NCBI GenBank assembly: GCA_050734915.1
Contig: JBOHUX010000054.1
Span: 1 to 13,533, forward strand
DNA: 13,533 nt
From: JBOHUX01 sp050734915
Lineage (GTDB): Bacteria; Chloroflexota; Dormibacteria; Dormibacterales; Dormibacteraceae
Reading direction: 5' to 3'
Shown here: positions 1-7,243 of the stretch, in pieces
Layout: the number at the start of each line of letters is the position of its first letter
Numbering within the stretch: the first letter of the stretch is position 1
Program-made: the position numbers and the translations under genes
Notes under the pieces: generated by a model
The model's input: only the letters and a program-made list of their open reading frames with translations
What the model was told of the DNA's origin: nothing
Database searches by the model: none

Positions 1-915
1 GTCACCGTGGCAGCCGGGCCACCTGGCGCCACGACCGGAGCCGGGGTCTGGGTGGTCGATCAGGCCGGCCTTCTCCATCAGGTCGCGGCCGGTGCCGTAG
101 AGTCCATCACCTGGTGGCCCGACGGCGTCCACCTGCTGCTCCGGACGGGGCCCGCAAGCTGGGCGGAGGCGCTCGCCGGCTCGCCCCCGACCGCGCTCGG
201 GTTCCAGGCGGATTGGGCGGCGCCGCTGGGATCGGGCGCCGGCTACCTCTTCTTGGATCATGGCAGGCTGGAGCGCATGCTGCCCAGCGGCGAGACCACT
301 CTCCTGGCGTCGGGTGTCGGCGAGGCCGCCCTGGCGCCGGGCCAGGACCGGGTCGCCTTCACGGTCCCGGGCGCACGCGGCACGGTGATCCAGGGCTACG
401 ACCTCAGCCTCGGTGCCCAGTACACGCTGCAGGTGGAGCCCGGCGTTGTCGACGGTCTGACCTGGTCGCCGGACGGGACCCGGCTCGCATACCGCGCCAG
501 TGGCGGTGATCCGGCCCACGCGGTCCTGCGCATGCGCACGCTTCTGGGAGGCGACCAGCGGGCGACGGTGGCGGCGGGAGCCGTGGGGACGCCGAGGTGG
601 CTGCCGGATTCGCGCCGCCTCGTCTTCTCCGCCGCGGTGGCCGTCAAGGGGGTCTCGGTGACCAAGATCTTCACCGGCGACGGCAGTTCGCCCGCCGCCC
701 CGCTGAGCGCCGGCACCGGACTCCCGCCGGGCCCTCGCTCCGCCCTCTCGCCGAGCCCCTCCCCGGACGGCCACCAGATCGCCTTTCTGGCGCCGGTGGC
801 GGGCGGGGTGCAGGTCTTCTCGATGAACGCGGACGGCACCGGGGTCAGCCAGCTGACCCGCGATAGCCGCTGGTTCCCCTACTCCTGCCTGGCGGTCACC
901 TGGACCCGGTCCTGA
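1..915 (+). CDS. TolB/WD40-like beta-propeller protein, 5' end outside window
   Basis: The reading frame is open from the first base, so the N-terminus probably lies upstream. A GTG at 7 is possible but would give a protein starting inside a propeller blade without a signal peptide. Repeated blade motifs are visible: WWPDG near the start, LTWSPDGTRLAY in the middle, and SPDGHQIAFL followed by VFSMNADGTGVSQLTR near the end. The SPDG...IAF and NADGTG...LT motifs are typical of the TolB/PD40 (WD40-like) repeat family. Such propellers usually bind proteins or ligands outside the cytoplasm and are not enzymes; no catalytic motif is visible. Its end overlaps by 37 bp the end of the convergent glycosyltransferase gene. 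The fold call is fairly safe; the biological role is unknown. Confidence 0.75.
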   Translation, partial: VTVAAGPPGATTGAGVWVVDQAGLLHQVAAGAVESITWWPDGVHLLLRTGPASWAEALAGSPPTALGFQADWAAPLGSGAGYLFLDHGRLERMLPSGETTLLASGVGEAALAPGQDRVAFTVPGARGTVIQGYDLSLGAQYTLQVEPGVVDGLTWSPDGTRLAYRASGGDPAHAVLRMRTLLGGDQRATVAAGAVGTPRWLPDSRRLVFSAAVAVKGVSVTKIFTGDGSSPAAPLSAGTGLPPGPRSALSPSPSPDGHQIAFLAPVAGGVQVFSMNADGTGVSQLTRDSRWFPYSCLAVTWTRS

Positions 916-2168
916 GCCGCCGAGCAGAGGGCCTCGATCTGCCCCTGTAGGCGGTCGGCGGTTCTCGACCACGGGAATTTCTGCGCGAGCAGGATCCCAC
1001 GCCTCCCCATCTGGTCGGCCAGCTCCGGGTCCTCGAGGAGGCGTCCCAGCCGGTCGGCGTAGCGGGTCGCGTCATCGCCGACGACCAGGTACCCGGTCAC
1101 CTCGTCGCGCACGACCGAGGCGAGGCCGGCGACGTTCGAGGCCACCACCGGACACCCGCAGGCCTGCGCCTCCAGCCCGACCAGTCCGAACGACTCGCTG
1201 TACGAGGGCATCAGACAGGCCTCGGCGGCTGCGTAGTAGTAGGGTAGCTGCCCGTGGGGAACCGACCCCACGAACGTGACCCGATCCGCGATTCCGAGGT
1301 CGCGGGCCAGCTTCCGGAGCCGGTCCTTCTCGCTCTCGTCCGCCTCCCGGCTGTCCTCGCCGAGGACCAGGAAGCGGACATCGGGATGTCTTGTGCCGGC
1401 CGCCATCGCGAAGGCCCGGAGTGCCACCTCGACACCCTTGAGGCGCTCCAGGCGACCGACGAAGAGAAGGAGGCGGGAGCCGCCGTAGCCCAGACGCCGG
1501 AGCGCCTGCCGCTTCGAGAGGGGACCGAAGCGCGCCAGGTCCACCCCCGGCGGGATGACCACGACCCGACCCCTCTCGGCGCCATGGCCGTCGATGAGAT
1601 CCTCGGCCTCCCGCTCCGTGCTGGCGATCAGGAGGTCGGCGGAGCGCGCGATGGCGCGTTCGGCGTCCACCCGCGCCTCCGGCTCCGGCCGGGCGCCGCG
1701 CGCGAGCTGCCGGTTCTTGACCAGCCCCAGCGTGTGGGCCGTGTGCATCCACGGCACCTCGAGCCCACCCGAGAGCCGGAGCCCGGCCAGGCCGGAGAGC
1801 CAGTAGTGGGAATAGACGAGGTCGTAGCCGCCGCCCTCGCGCCGGGAGAAGCGGGCGACCGCGTCCGCGAAGGGGACCGCCATCTCACGCAGCGCGTACT
1901 TGTCGAGCTGCGCGGGGCCGGCCGGCAGGTAGATCACACGGCTCAGCGGGGCCACCCATTCGGGGCCGTCCGAGAGCCTGAGCCTGCGGGTGAAGATGTC
2001 GGTGGCGATGCCCCGCTCCGAGAGCGCGGCGCTGACCTCGCGGACGTAGACGTTCATGCCCCCGTTCGCGCTGCTCCCGAGCACGGCGGTGGGCGAGGTG
2101 TGAAGCGAGAGGACCGCGACCCGCAGCCGGGCCCCGGCCTGCTCCCCTAGTGCCCGGACTTCATCCAC
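879..2168 (-). CDS. GT4-family glycosyltransferase, MshA/sucrose-phosphate-synthase-like
   Basis: A 429-residue GT-B fold retaining glycosyltransferase. The N-terminal acceptor domain has the HTSP motif (23-26) and GGMNVYV loop (36-42) typical of MshA-like enzymes, then SHYWLSG (120-126) and MHTAHTLG (141-148). The C-terminal donor domain has IPPGVD (205-210), FVGRLERLKG (236-245) and the nucleotide-sugar E-x7-E motif ESFGLVGLE (325-333). The family transfers sugar from a nucleotide donor; MshA uses UDP-GlcNAc and inositol phosphate in mycothiol synthesis, but related enzymes use other acceptors, so substrate is not assigned. The start is GTG at 2168, with a GGGAG about 10 nt upstream; no ATG lies near. 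The upstream region carries an inverted repeat that could cover this SD. It is convergent with the propeller gene, overlapping it by 37 bp. Confidence 0.88.
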   Translation of the reverse strand: MDEVRALGEQAGARLRVAVLSLHTSPTAVLGSSANGGMNVYVREVSAALSERGIATDIFTRRLRLSDGPEWVAPLSRVIYLPAGPAQLDKYALREMAVPFADAVARFSRREGGGYDLVYSHYWLSGLAGLRLSGGLEVPWMHTAHTLGLVKNRQLARGARPEPEARVDAERAIARSADLLIASTEREAEDLIDGHGAERGRVVVIPPGVDLARFGPLSKRQALRRLGYGGSRLLLFVGRLERLKGVEVALRAFAMAAGTRHPDVRFLVLGEDSREADESEKDRLRKLARDLGIADRVTFVGSVPHGQLPYYYAAAEACLMPSYSESFGLVGLEAQACGCPVVASNVAGLASVVRDEVTGYLVVGDDATRYADRLGRLLEDPELADQMGRRGILLAQKFPWSRTADRLQGQIEALCSAAQDRVQVTARQE

Positions 2169-2173
2169 GATAG

Positions 2174-2233
2174 GCCGGTCTCCCGTCCAGCCATCTCCTG
2201 GCCGCGAAGGTCAGCGAGGAGCAAGAGACCGGC
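2174..2233. repeat. 9-bp perfect inverted repeat upstream of the GT4 gene
   Basis: GCCGGTCTC at 2174-2182 and its exact reverse complement GAGACCGGC at 2225-2233 are separated by 42 bp. On the minus strand the arm nearer the gene (2182-2174) lies 5 nt upstream of the GTG start and shares bases with the likely SD (GGGAG). It could be a dimeric regulator site or an RNA stem hiding the SD. The 2169-2362 divergent spacer otherwise shows no convincing promoter, tRNA or small gene. In GC-rich DNA a 9-bp match can arise by chance. Confidence 0.4.
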
Positions 2234-2362
2234 GCGACGGAGCTCATGACGCGATAACGGTAGCGCCTGGGACCGTATTCCCACCACCGCGGCGGATTCC
2301 GATCGCGCCCCCGGTGGGCCGGCGCCGGGCCTTCTGCGGGCTTAAGTATGATTAGGTGGCCG

Positions 2363-2932
2363 ATGCCGAAGACCCCGCCGAAGTGGATCCTTCCGGCCCT
2401 CGTCGCCTTCGTGGTGCCGGCCCTCCTGGTCGGCTTCGGGGTCAGCGCCCTCGCCAAGGCCCCCGCCTCGGGGGGAACGGCGACGGCCGCCAGCTCCTCG
2501 AAGAAGCCGGCCCTGCCCCCGGGCAGCGATCCGGCCAAGGGGGCCACGGTCTACGCCAGCAACTGCGCCACCTGTCACGGCGCGAACTTGGAAGGCGGGA
2601 TCGGGCCCCGGCTGAACCCGCTGGCAGCCATCCCCGGACGCAAGGTGAGCCTCTCCTCGCAGTACCTGGTCAGCACCATTCAGACCGGCGTGCCCGGCAC
2701 CCAGATGCCGGCCTGGGCGGGCAAGCTCTCGAGCAAGGACATCACCGATCTCGCGGCCTTCATCATCAAGCAGAACGAGGCCCCCGCCGCCGCGACCTAC
2801 TCGCCTCAGGACCTGGCCCGAAGCACGGTGACCTGGGTCATCCTCGGCATCCTGGCGATGGTGATCATCACCTGGGTGCTGGCCCGTTACAACATGCGCT
2901 GGGTGGCCCGGAAGGCGGCGAACCGGCGCTGA
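2363..2932 (+). CDS. membrane-anchored monohaem cytochrome c with N- and C-terminal membrane helices
   Basis: Small c-type cytochrome, 189 residues from ATG 2363 (194 from ATG 2348). The 2363 start is preferred because AGGTGG lies at 2354-2359 and gives a short basic N-terminus (MPKTPPKW) before a hydrophobic helix; the 2348 ATG has no clear SD. Numbering from 2348: helix about 13-36, an Ala/Ser/Pro linker, haem-binding CATCH at 73-77, the probable sixth-ligand Met at 120 (TQMPAWAGKLS), then DITDLAAFI, and a second helix at about 160-180 ending in basic residues. Haem should be attached outside the membrane, so both termini would be cytoplasmic. Family role is single-electron transfer in respiration; the partner is unknown, and no oxidase or cytochrome bc gene is in the window. 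Its TGA overlaps the presumed start of the next gene. Confidence 0.88.
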   Translation: MPKTPPKWILPALVAFVVPALLVGFGVSALAKAPASGGTATAASSSKKPALPPGSDPAKGATVYASNCATCHGANLEGGIGPRLNPLAAIPGRKVSLSSQYLVSTIQTGVPGTQMPAWAGKLSSKDITDLAAFIIKQNEAPAAATYSPQDLARSTVTWVILGILAMVIITWVLARYNMRWVARKAANRR

Positions 2933-4134
2933 CCGGGGACGGCGCCGCCTCTACCGACGCCCGGCCGCCCTCCGCGCTGATCCTCTTCTCCGACACCGGG
3001 GGCGGTCACCGGGCGGCCGCCGGCGCGCTCAGGCGGGCGCTCCGGGCGGCCGATCCGCGGGTACGGGTCACCGTCACCGATCCGCTCATCGTGGAGGGCA
3101 AGCCGATCGTGCGCCGGCTCGCTTCGCTGTACTCGCCGCTGATCCGCAGCTCGCGGATTGCCTGGGGCGCGGTCTACCACGGGACCAACAACCAGCCCGC
3201 CTTCGCGGCCATGAAGCTGGTTTTCGGACGCGGGGTCCTGGAGACGCTCGCGGAACGCTTTCGAGACTGCGACCCGGACGTGGTCATCTCCGTGCATCCG
3301 CTTCTCAACGAGATCACCTGGAAGGCGCTGCGCCGGGGCGGCCTTCGGGCTCCGCTGGTCACCGTGGTCACCGATCTGGTCGACCTCCACCGGGGCTGGC
3401 TCTTCCCCCGCGCGGACCTGATCGTGGTCCCCACCGACGACGCGCTGGCCGCCTGCCGGCGCCGGCGCGTCCCCCACGAGCGCGTGCGCCTGCTGGGCCT
3501 GCCCGTGGACCTCCGGTTCCGGCCGCCCGCGCCCGGCGAGCGGCCGGCGCTGCGCCGGCTCTTCGGCCTCCAGGAGGACCGCTTCACGATCCTGGTCTCC
3601 GGCGGCGGCGAGCGCACCGGCCGCCTGCTCCAGCAGATCAGGGGCCTGGCGTGGCCGGAGCGGGAATGGCAGGTGATCGCCGTCTGCGGGCGCAACGAGC
3701 GCCTCCGAAGCCGGCTCGGCCGGGTCCACTTCCAGACTCCCACCCTCGTCCTCGGGTTCGTCGACAACATGCCGGACCTCATGCGGGCGGCCGACGTCGT
3801 GGTCGGCAAGGCGGGCCCGGGCGTGATTGGCGAGGCGCTCGCCACCGGCGTCCCGATCGTGCTCACCGCCTACCTGCCGGGGCAGGAGACCGGCAATGTC
3901 GGCTATGTGACCGAGGCCGGCGTCGGCCGCTACGCGCCCAGCGCCGAGGAACTCGTGAGGACGATCGCGGAGCTGTCCGCGGACGGCGGACGGGTCTGCG
4001 CCGGGCTGGCTGAGGGAACCGCTCGCGTCTCCCGCCCATACGCGGCGCTCGACATCGCGCGGGAATGCCTGGAGCTGGCCTGGGCATCCCGGGGAGCGCC
4101 GGCTCAAAGAGCGTCCGGGCAGGCCAGCCGGTAG
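2929..4134 (+). CDS. MGDG synthase/UgtP-type diacylglycerol glycosyltransferase (GT28-like), probable CTG start
   Basis: 401 residues if initiated at CTG 2929. N-terminal MGDG-synthase-type domain begins almost at once with ALILFSDTGGGHRAAA (GGGH at 24-27), then VISVHPLLNEITW (119-131) and VTDLVDLHRGW (147-157). The C-terminal GT28-like donor domain has GLPVD (190-194), LVSGGGE (222-228), GFVDNMPDLM (276-285) and ADVVVGKAGPG (288-298). The family transfers a hexose from UDP- or GDP-sugar to diacylglycerol at the cytoplasmic membrane face, producing glycolipids; the exact sugar is not predictable here. No ATG, GTG or TTG exists in frame between GTG 2356, deep inside the cytochrome gene, and the conserved GGGH motif. 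The next is GTG 3091, which would delete that motif. CTG 2929 overlaps the cytochrome TGA as CTGA, implying coupling. It ends tail-to-tail with the helicase gene (31 bp overlap). Confidence 0.85.
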   Translation: MTGDGAASTDARPPSALILFSDTGGGHRAAAGALRRALRAADPRVRVTVTDPLIVEGKPIVRRLASLYSPLIRSSRIAWGAVYHGTNNQPAFAAMKLVFGRGVLETLAERFRDCDPDVVISVHPLLNEITWKALRRGGLRAPLVTVVTDLVDLHRGWLFPRADLIVVPTDDALAACRRRRVPHERVRLLGLPVDLRFRPPAPGERPALRRLFGLQEDRFTILVSGGGERTGRLLQQIRGLAWPEREWQVIAVCGRNERLRSRLGRVHFQTPTLVLGFVDNMPDLMRAADVVVGKAGPGVIGEALATGVPIVLTAYLPGQETGNVGYVTEAGVGRYAPSAEELVRTIAELSADGGRVCAGLAEGTARVSRPYAALDIARECLELAWASRGAPAQRASGQASR

Positions 4135-6932
4135 GGGCAGAGCCGGCAGCGGCGCCTCTCCGGTCGGGTCGGAAACCGGCCCCCCCCGACATCCTCAGCG
4201 ACCAGGCGGCCGGCTCTGTCCGCCTCTCGGAGGAGGTCGTCACCGGCGGGGACGCGCACGCTCCCGCTCCCCTTCAGATAGACGATCTCGAGCTCGATCG
4301 CCTCCGCGGGCGGGATGGCAAGCGCGTGCCGGGCGCCGAGGGCGTAGAGCGCCAGCTGGAGGTCCCGGCGCAGCTGGCTTGCGGGCGTCGGAGCACCGGT
4401 CTTGTAGTCGACCAGCCGCCACCGGGGAGCGGCGCCCGGCCGGCCGCCCTCCTCCAGGTCCGGCGCGATGCGGTCGATGCGATCGATGACGCCGGTCAGG
4501 CGCCAACCGTCCAGGTCCGCCGTGAAGGAGTGCTCGACCATCTCCGGGCGGCCGGCGAACCCCCCCGACAGCCGGTACCGCTCGAGCTGCGCCAGCCCGA
4601 CCCGGCGCAGCGCGGGGAGAAGGCGGGGGTCGGCCGGCGCGGCGAGAGCCTCGGCGCGCGCCCAGGACCGGCGGTAGACCGCCTCTACGAGCTCGGCGGT
4701 GACCTCCTCCCCCCTCATGCGGGACTGGCCCAGCTCACGCAGCGCCTCGTGCATCAGGGTCCCCTGCCGGGCCTCCACCGACTCCGCCGCCGGCACCCGG
4801 TGCAGGTAGCGGAACCAGTACTGGCGCGGGCAGTCCCGGTAGGCGCTGACGGCGCTGAACGAGAGCAGGATGGCATCTGCCCCCGTGCGGCGCACCGCCC
4901 GCCGGCCGGCCAGGGGCGGCGCCGAGGGCGGGGGAGGACCGACCACGCGGCGGGGGACGGCTCCCGCCCCGTCCCCGGCCAGCTCGGCCAGGAAGCGAGA
5001 GGGCCGCCAGCGCCGGCTCCCCTCGTAGCGCTTGGCCCAGGAGAGGCGGAGATGGCGCCGGGCTCTCGTCATCGCCACGTAGCAGAGGCGGCGCTCCTCG
5101 GCCATGCGGTCCTCCCGGCCCTGGGCCGCGTCCACCACCTGGCCGGGCAGCTCCAGCCCCTCCGACCGCGCCGGCTGGGGAAGCCGGCCCTCGACCAGGC
5201 CGGCCACGAACACGACGTCGAACTCGAGGCCCTTCGCCTGGTGGATGGTCATCAGCTGCACCGCGTCCTCCATGTCCTCGACCCGGGCCGTGTCCTCGTC
5301 CACCCCCGACAGCAGCACCAGGTGGAGGCGGTCCATGAAGGCCCGCAGGGAGTGGTCCGGCGAGCGCTCGCAGAACTCGGCCACCATCTCCGCCAGCTTG
5401 CCGAGATTGGCCGCCATCCGGCGCCGCTCGACCGCGGTCGCCGCCGGCGCGAGCTCCAGATGGCGCGTGCGGGAGAGGAGCTCGAAGACCAGGTCGTCCA
5501 CGCCGAGCCGGCTCTTGAGAACGATCAGGTCCTGGACGAGGGCCACCCAGGCTGCCGCCGGGGCCCATCCGGCCAGGCTCTCGAGCGGCGCCATGCCGCG
5601 CCGCCGTCCGGCGGCGATTCGGATCAATGCCAGCTCCACATCGAGTCCCGCCGCCCGCTCGCCGAGCAGGCGGGCGAGGGCCACCTCGTCCCCCGGATCC
5701 TGGATGAGTCGGAGATAGGCGATCACATCCTTCACCTCCGGCCTCTCGAAGAACCCGCGCGCACCCCAGGTCTGGTAGGGGACGCCCTCCCCGGCGAGGG
5801 CGGCCAGCAGGGGCTGGAGCATGGCGTTGGTCCTGGCCAGCACGGCCAGGTCACGAAACCGCGCCCCCTCTTGGACCAGCCTTTGCGCCTCGGCCACGAT
5901 GGCGGCCACCTCGGCCGCCCCGTCTGCGCACTCCCAGATCTCGACCGAGCCACCCGGAGCCGAGGCGGTCAGCGTCTTCTCTATGCGATCCGGGTTGCGT
6001 CGAATGAGCTGGGCGGAGGCGGCCACGATCCGTCTCGCGCTGCGCCGGTTGCGCCCCAGGCTGACGGTGGCCGCATTTGGGAACGCCTTCGCGAACCGTT
6101 CCAGGTTGGCTCTCGAAGCGCCCCGGAAGCGGTAAATGCTCTGGTCGTCGTCCCCGACCACGCAGACGTTCCCGTCCGGACCCGAGAGCAGCTCCACGAT
6201 CCGCTCCTGAGCCAAGTTGGTGTCCTGATACTCATCGACCATCAGCCACCGAAACCGGGAGCGGTAGCGCGCCAGGACATCGGGGCAGCGCTCGAAGAGC
6301 CGGACGGCACCCGCCAAGAGGTCGTCGAACTCGAGCAGCCGGGCGGAACGGCAGCGGCGGACGTACAGATCGAACAGCCGGGAAGCCGAGAGCAGGAGTG
6401 CTCTCTGCTCGGGATCGACCGATGTCCGTGCCCAGGTTCGCAGCCGGGCGATCGGAACCAGCTCCTGCTTCATCCCCTCCAGGATCCTGAGCAGTGGCGC
6501 CACCAGGTCGTCGGGACGCTCGGTCCCCACCAGCGGGTCCTCGCCGGACTCCCAGAGCAGCTCCCTGAAGGCGATCCAGCGATCCGCGCCGGCGAGGATC
6601 CGGAATCCGGCCGGGATCCCGATCCGGGCCCCGTCCTCTCGCAGCCAGCCCTGGGCGAGCGCGTGAAAGGTGCCCACCTGGAGATCGCCGGGGGAGTTCC
6701 TGAGCGCCCGCTCGATCCGGTCGCGCATCTCCGCGGCCGCCCGTTCCGTGAAGGTCATCACGAGCACGGCATCCCGCGCCACGCCATCGGCGATCAGCGA
6801 ACGGAAGCGCTCGCCGATGACCGCGGTCTTGCCGGTGCCAGCACCGGCCACGATCCGAACCGGTCCCGCCAGGATGCGGGCGGCGGCGCGCTGCTCGGCG
6901 AACAGGCGCCGGGCGCCGTCGCCCGGGCTCAG
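4104..6932 (-). CDS. UvrD/AdnAB-type SF1 helicase fused to Fe-S PD-(D/E)XK nuclease, probable CTG start
   Basis: 942 residues from CTG 6932. Superfamily 1A motifs in order: Q-motif FAEQRAAA (11-18), Walker A GAGTGKTA (30-37), MTFTERAAAEM (59-69), Walker B/DEYQD (233-237), VGDDDQSIYRFRGA (259-272), IHQAKGLEFD (563-572) and YVAMTRAR (618-625). C-terminal RecB-like nuclease: H728, GVIDRID (814-820) and VDYKTG (841-846). Cysteines 701, 929, 932 and 938 (CPRQY then CRLCPYRLAC) match the four-cysteine iron-sulfur staple of AddB/AdnAB nucleases. The family unwinds and degrades DNA ends during recombination repair. GTG 6851 would start inside Walker A and remove the Q-motif; no ATG, GTG or TTG occurs from there to the in-frame stop at 7095-7097. 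CTG 6932 overlaps the dciA stop as CTGA with GAGG 5 nt upstream. It is last in the dnaA-side gene string. Confidence 0.9.
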   Translation of the reverse strand: MSPGDGARRLFAEQRAAARILAGPVRIVAGAGTGKTAVIGERFRSLIADGVARDAVLVMTFTERAAAEMRDRIERALRNSPGDLQVGTFHALAQGWLREDGARIGIPAGFRILAGADRWIAFRELLWESGEDPLVGTERPDDLVAPLLRILEGMKQELVPIARLRTWARTSVDPEQRALLLSASRLFDLYVRRCRSARLLEFDDLLAGAVRLFERCPDVLARYRSRFRWLMVDEYQDTNLAQERIVELLSGPDGNVCVVGDDDQSIYRFRGASRANLERFAKAFPNAATVSLGRNRRSARRIVAASAQLIRRNPDRIEKTLTASAPGGSVEIWECADGAAEVAAIVAEAQRLVQEGARFRDLAVLARTNAMLQPLLAALAGEGVPYQTWGARGFFERPEVKDVIAYLRLIQDPGDEVALARLLGERAAGLDVELALIRIAAGRRRGMAPLESLAGWAPAAAWVALVQDLIVLKSRLGVDDLVFELLSRTRHLELAPAATAVERRRMAANLGKLAEMVAEFCERSPDHSLRAFMDRLHLVLLSGVDEDTARVEDMEDAVQLMTIHQAKGLEFDVVFVAGLVEGRLPQPARSEGLELPGQVVDAAQGREDRMAEERRLCYVAMTRARRHLRLSWAKRYEGSRRWRPSRFLAELAGDGAGAVPRRVVGPPPPSAPPLAGRRAVRRTGADAILLSFSAVSAYRDCPRQYWFRYLHRVPAAESVEARQGTLMHEALRELGQSRMRGEEVTAELVEAVYRRSWARAEALAAPADPRLLPALRRVGLAQLERYRLSGGFAGRPEMVEHSFTADLDGWRLTGVIDRIDRIAPDLEEGGRPGAAPRWRLVDYKTGAPTPASQLRRDLQLALYALGARHALAIPPAEAIELEIVYLKGSGSVRVPAGDDLLREADRAGRLVAEDVGGGRFPTRPERRRCRLCPYRLACPDAL

Positions 6933-7243
6933 AGTGCCCTCGGGCCTGCCCGGCCGGTGCGAACGCGGACCTCTCGCAGAGGGCGACCGGACCAGACCGC
7001 GTTGATCCTCGCCAGCAGCTCCTCGGAGTCGAGCCGGAGCTGGTGGGCGAGGGCCGGATTGCCGGTCATGATGGTGAGCACCGAGCCGTGGAGCTCAACC
7101 ACATCACAGCTGGACGCCAGATTCTCGCCGACCACCGTCCGGAACAGCGCCTGCACGTGAAGCTCCGCCAGCCGCCCGCGGTTGGGCTGCTTGGCGAGCA
7201 CCTTGGGAAGGAGGTTCCCCAGCTTATGCACAGGCCGCCACAC
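6929..7243 (-). CDS. dciA: DciA family (DUF721) replicative helicase-loading protein
   Basis: 104 residues with the DUF721/DciA pattern: LGNLLPKVLAK near the N-terminus, then LHVQALFRTVVGENLASSC and VVELHGSVLTIMTGNPALAHQLRLDSEELLARIN. That hydrophobic/strand core is characteristic of the family. DciA is the predominant bacterial factor assisting replicative helicase DnaB onto DNA where DnaC/DnaI is absent; this follows from family knowledge. GTG 7243 overlaps the end of recF by 20 bp; GTG 7231 is an alternative four codons in. Its position directly after recF is the usual one. Its TGA forms a CTGA overlap with the presumed helicase start. Confidence 0.82.
   Translation of the reverse strand: MWRPVHKLGNLLPKVLAKQPNRGRLAELHVQALFRTVVGENLASSCDVVELHGSVLTIMTGNPALAHQLRLDSEELLARINAVWSGRPLREVRVRTGRAGPRAL

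Noticed and set aside
2259..2336. GC-rich partially palindromic stretch resembling a tRNA or attenuator.
   Set aside because: No proper T-loop, anticodon stem or U-tract could be placed; only short GC stems expected at this composition.
2161..2547. Minus-strand frame across the GT4-cytochrome spacer.
   Set aside because: It overlaps the antisense of the cytochrome signal/haem region and shows no recognisable domain.
2356..2928. Glycosyltransferase frame extended back to GTG 2356, suggesting a large fusion.
   Set aside because: The region is covered by the clear cytochrome c gene in another frame, and the alternative translation is a low-complexity Arg/Gly/Pro-rich shadow.
4065..7160. 1031-codon plus-strand open frame opposite the helicase.
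   Set aside because: It is an antisense shadow, common in high-GC DNA; the minus strand carries all helicase and nuclease motifs.
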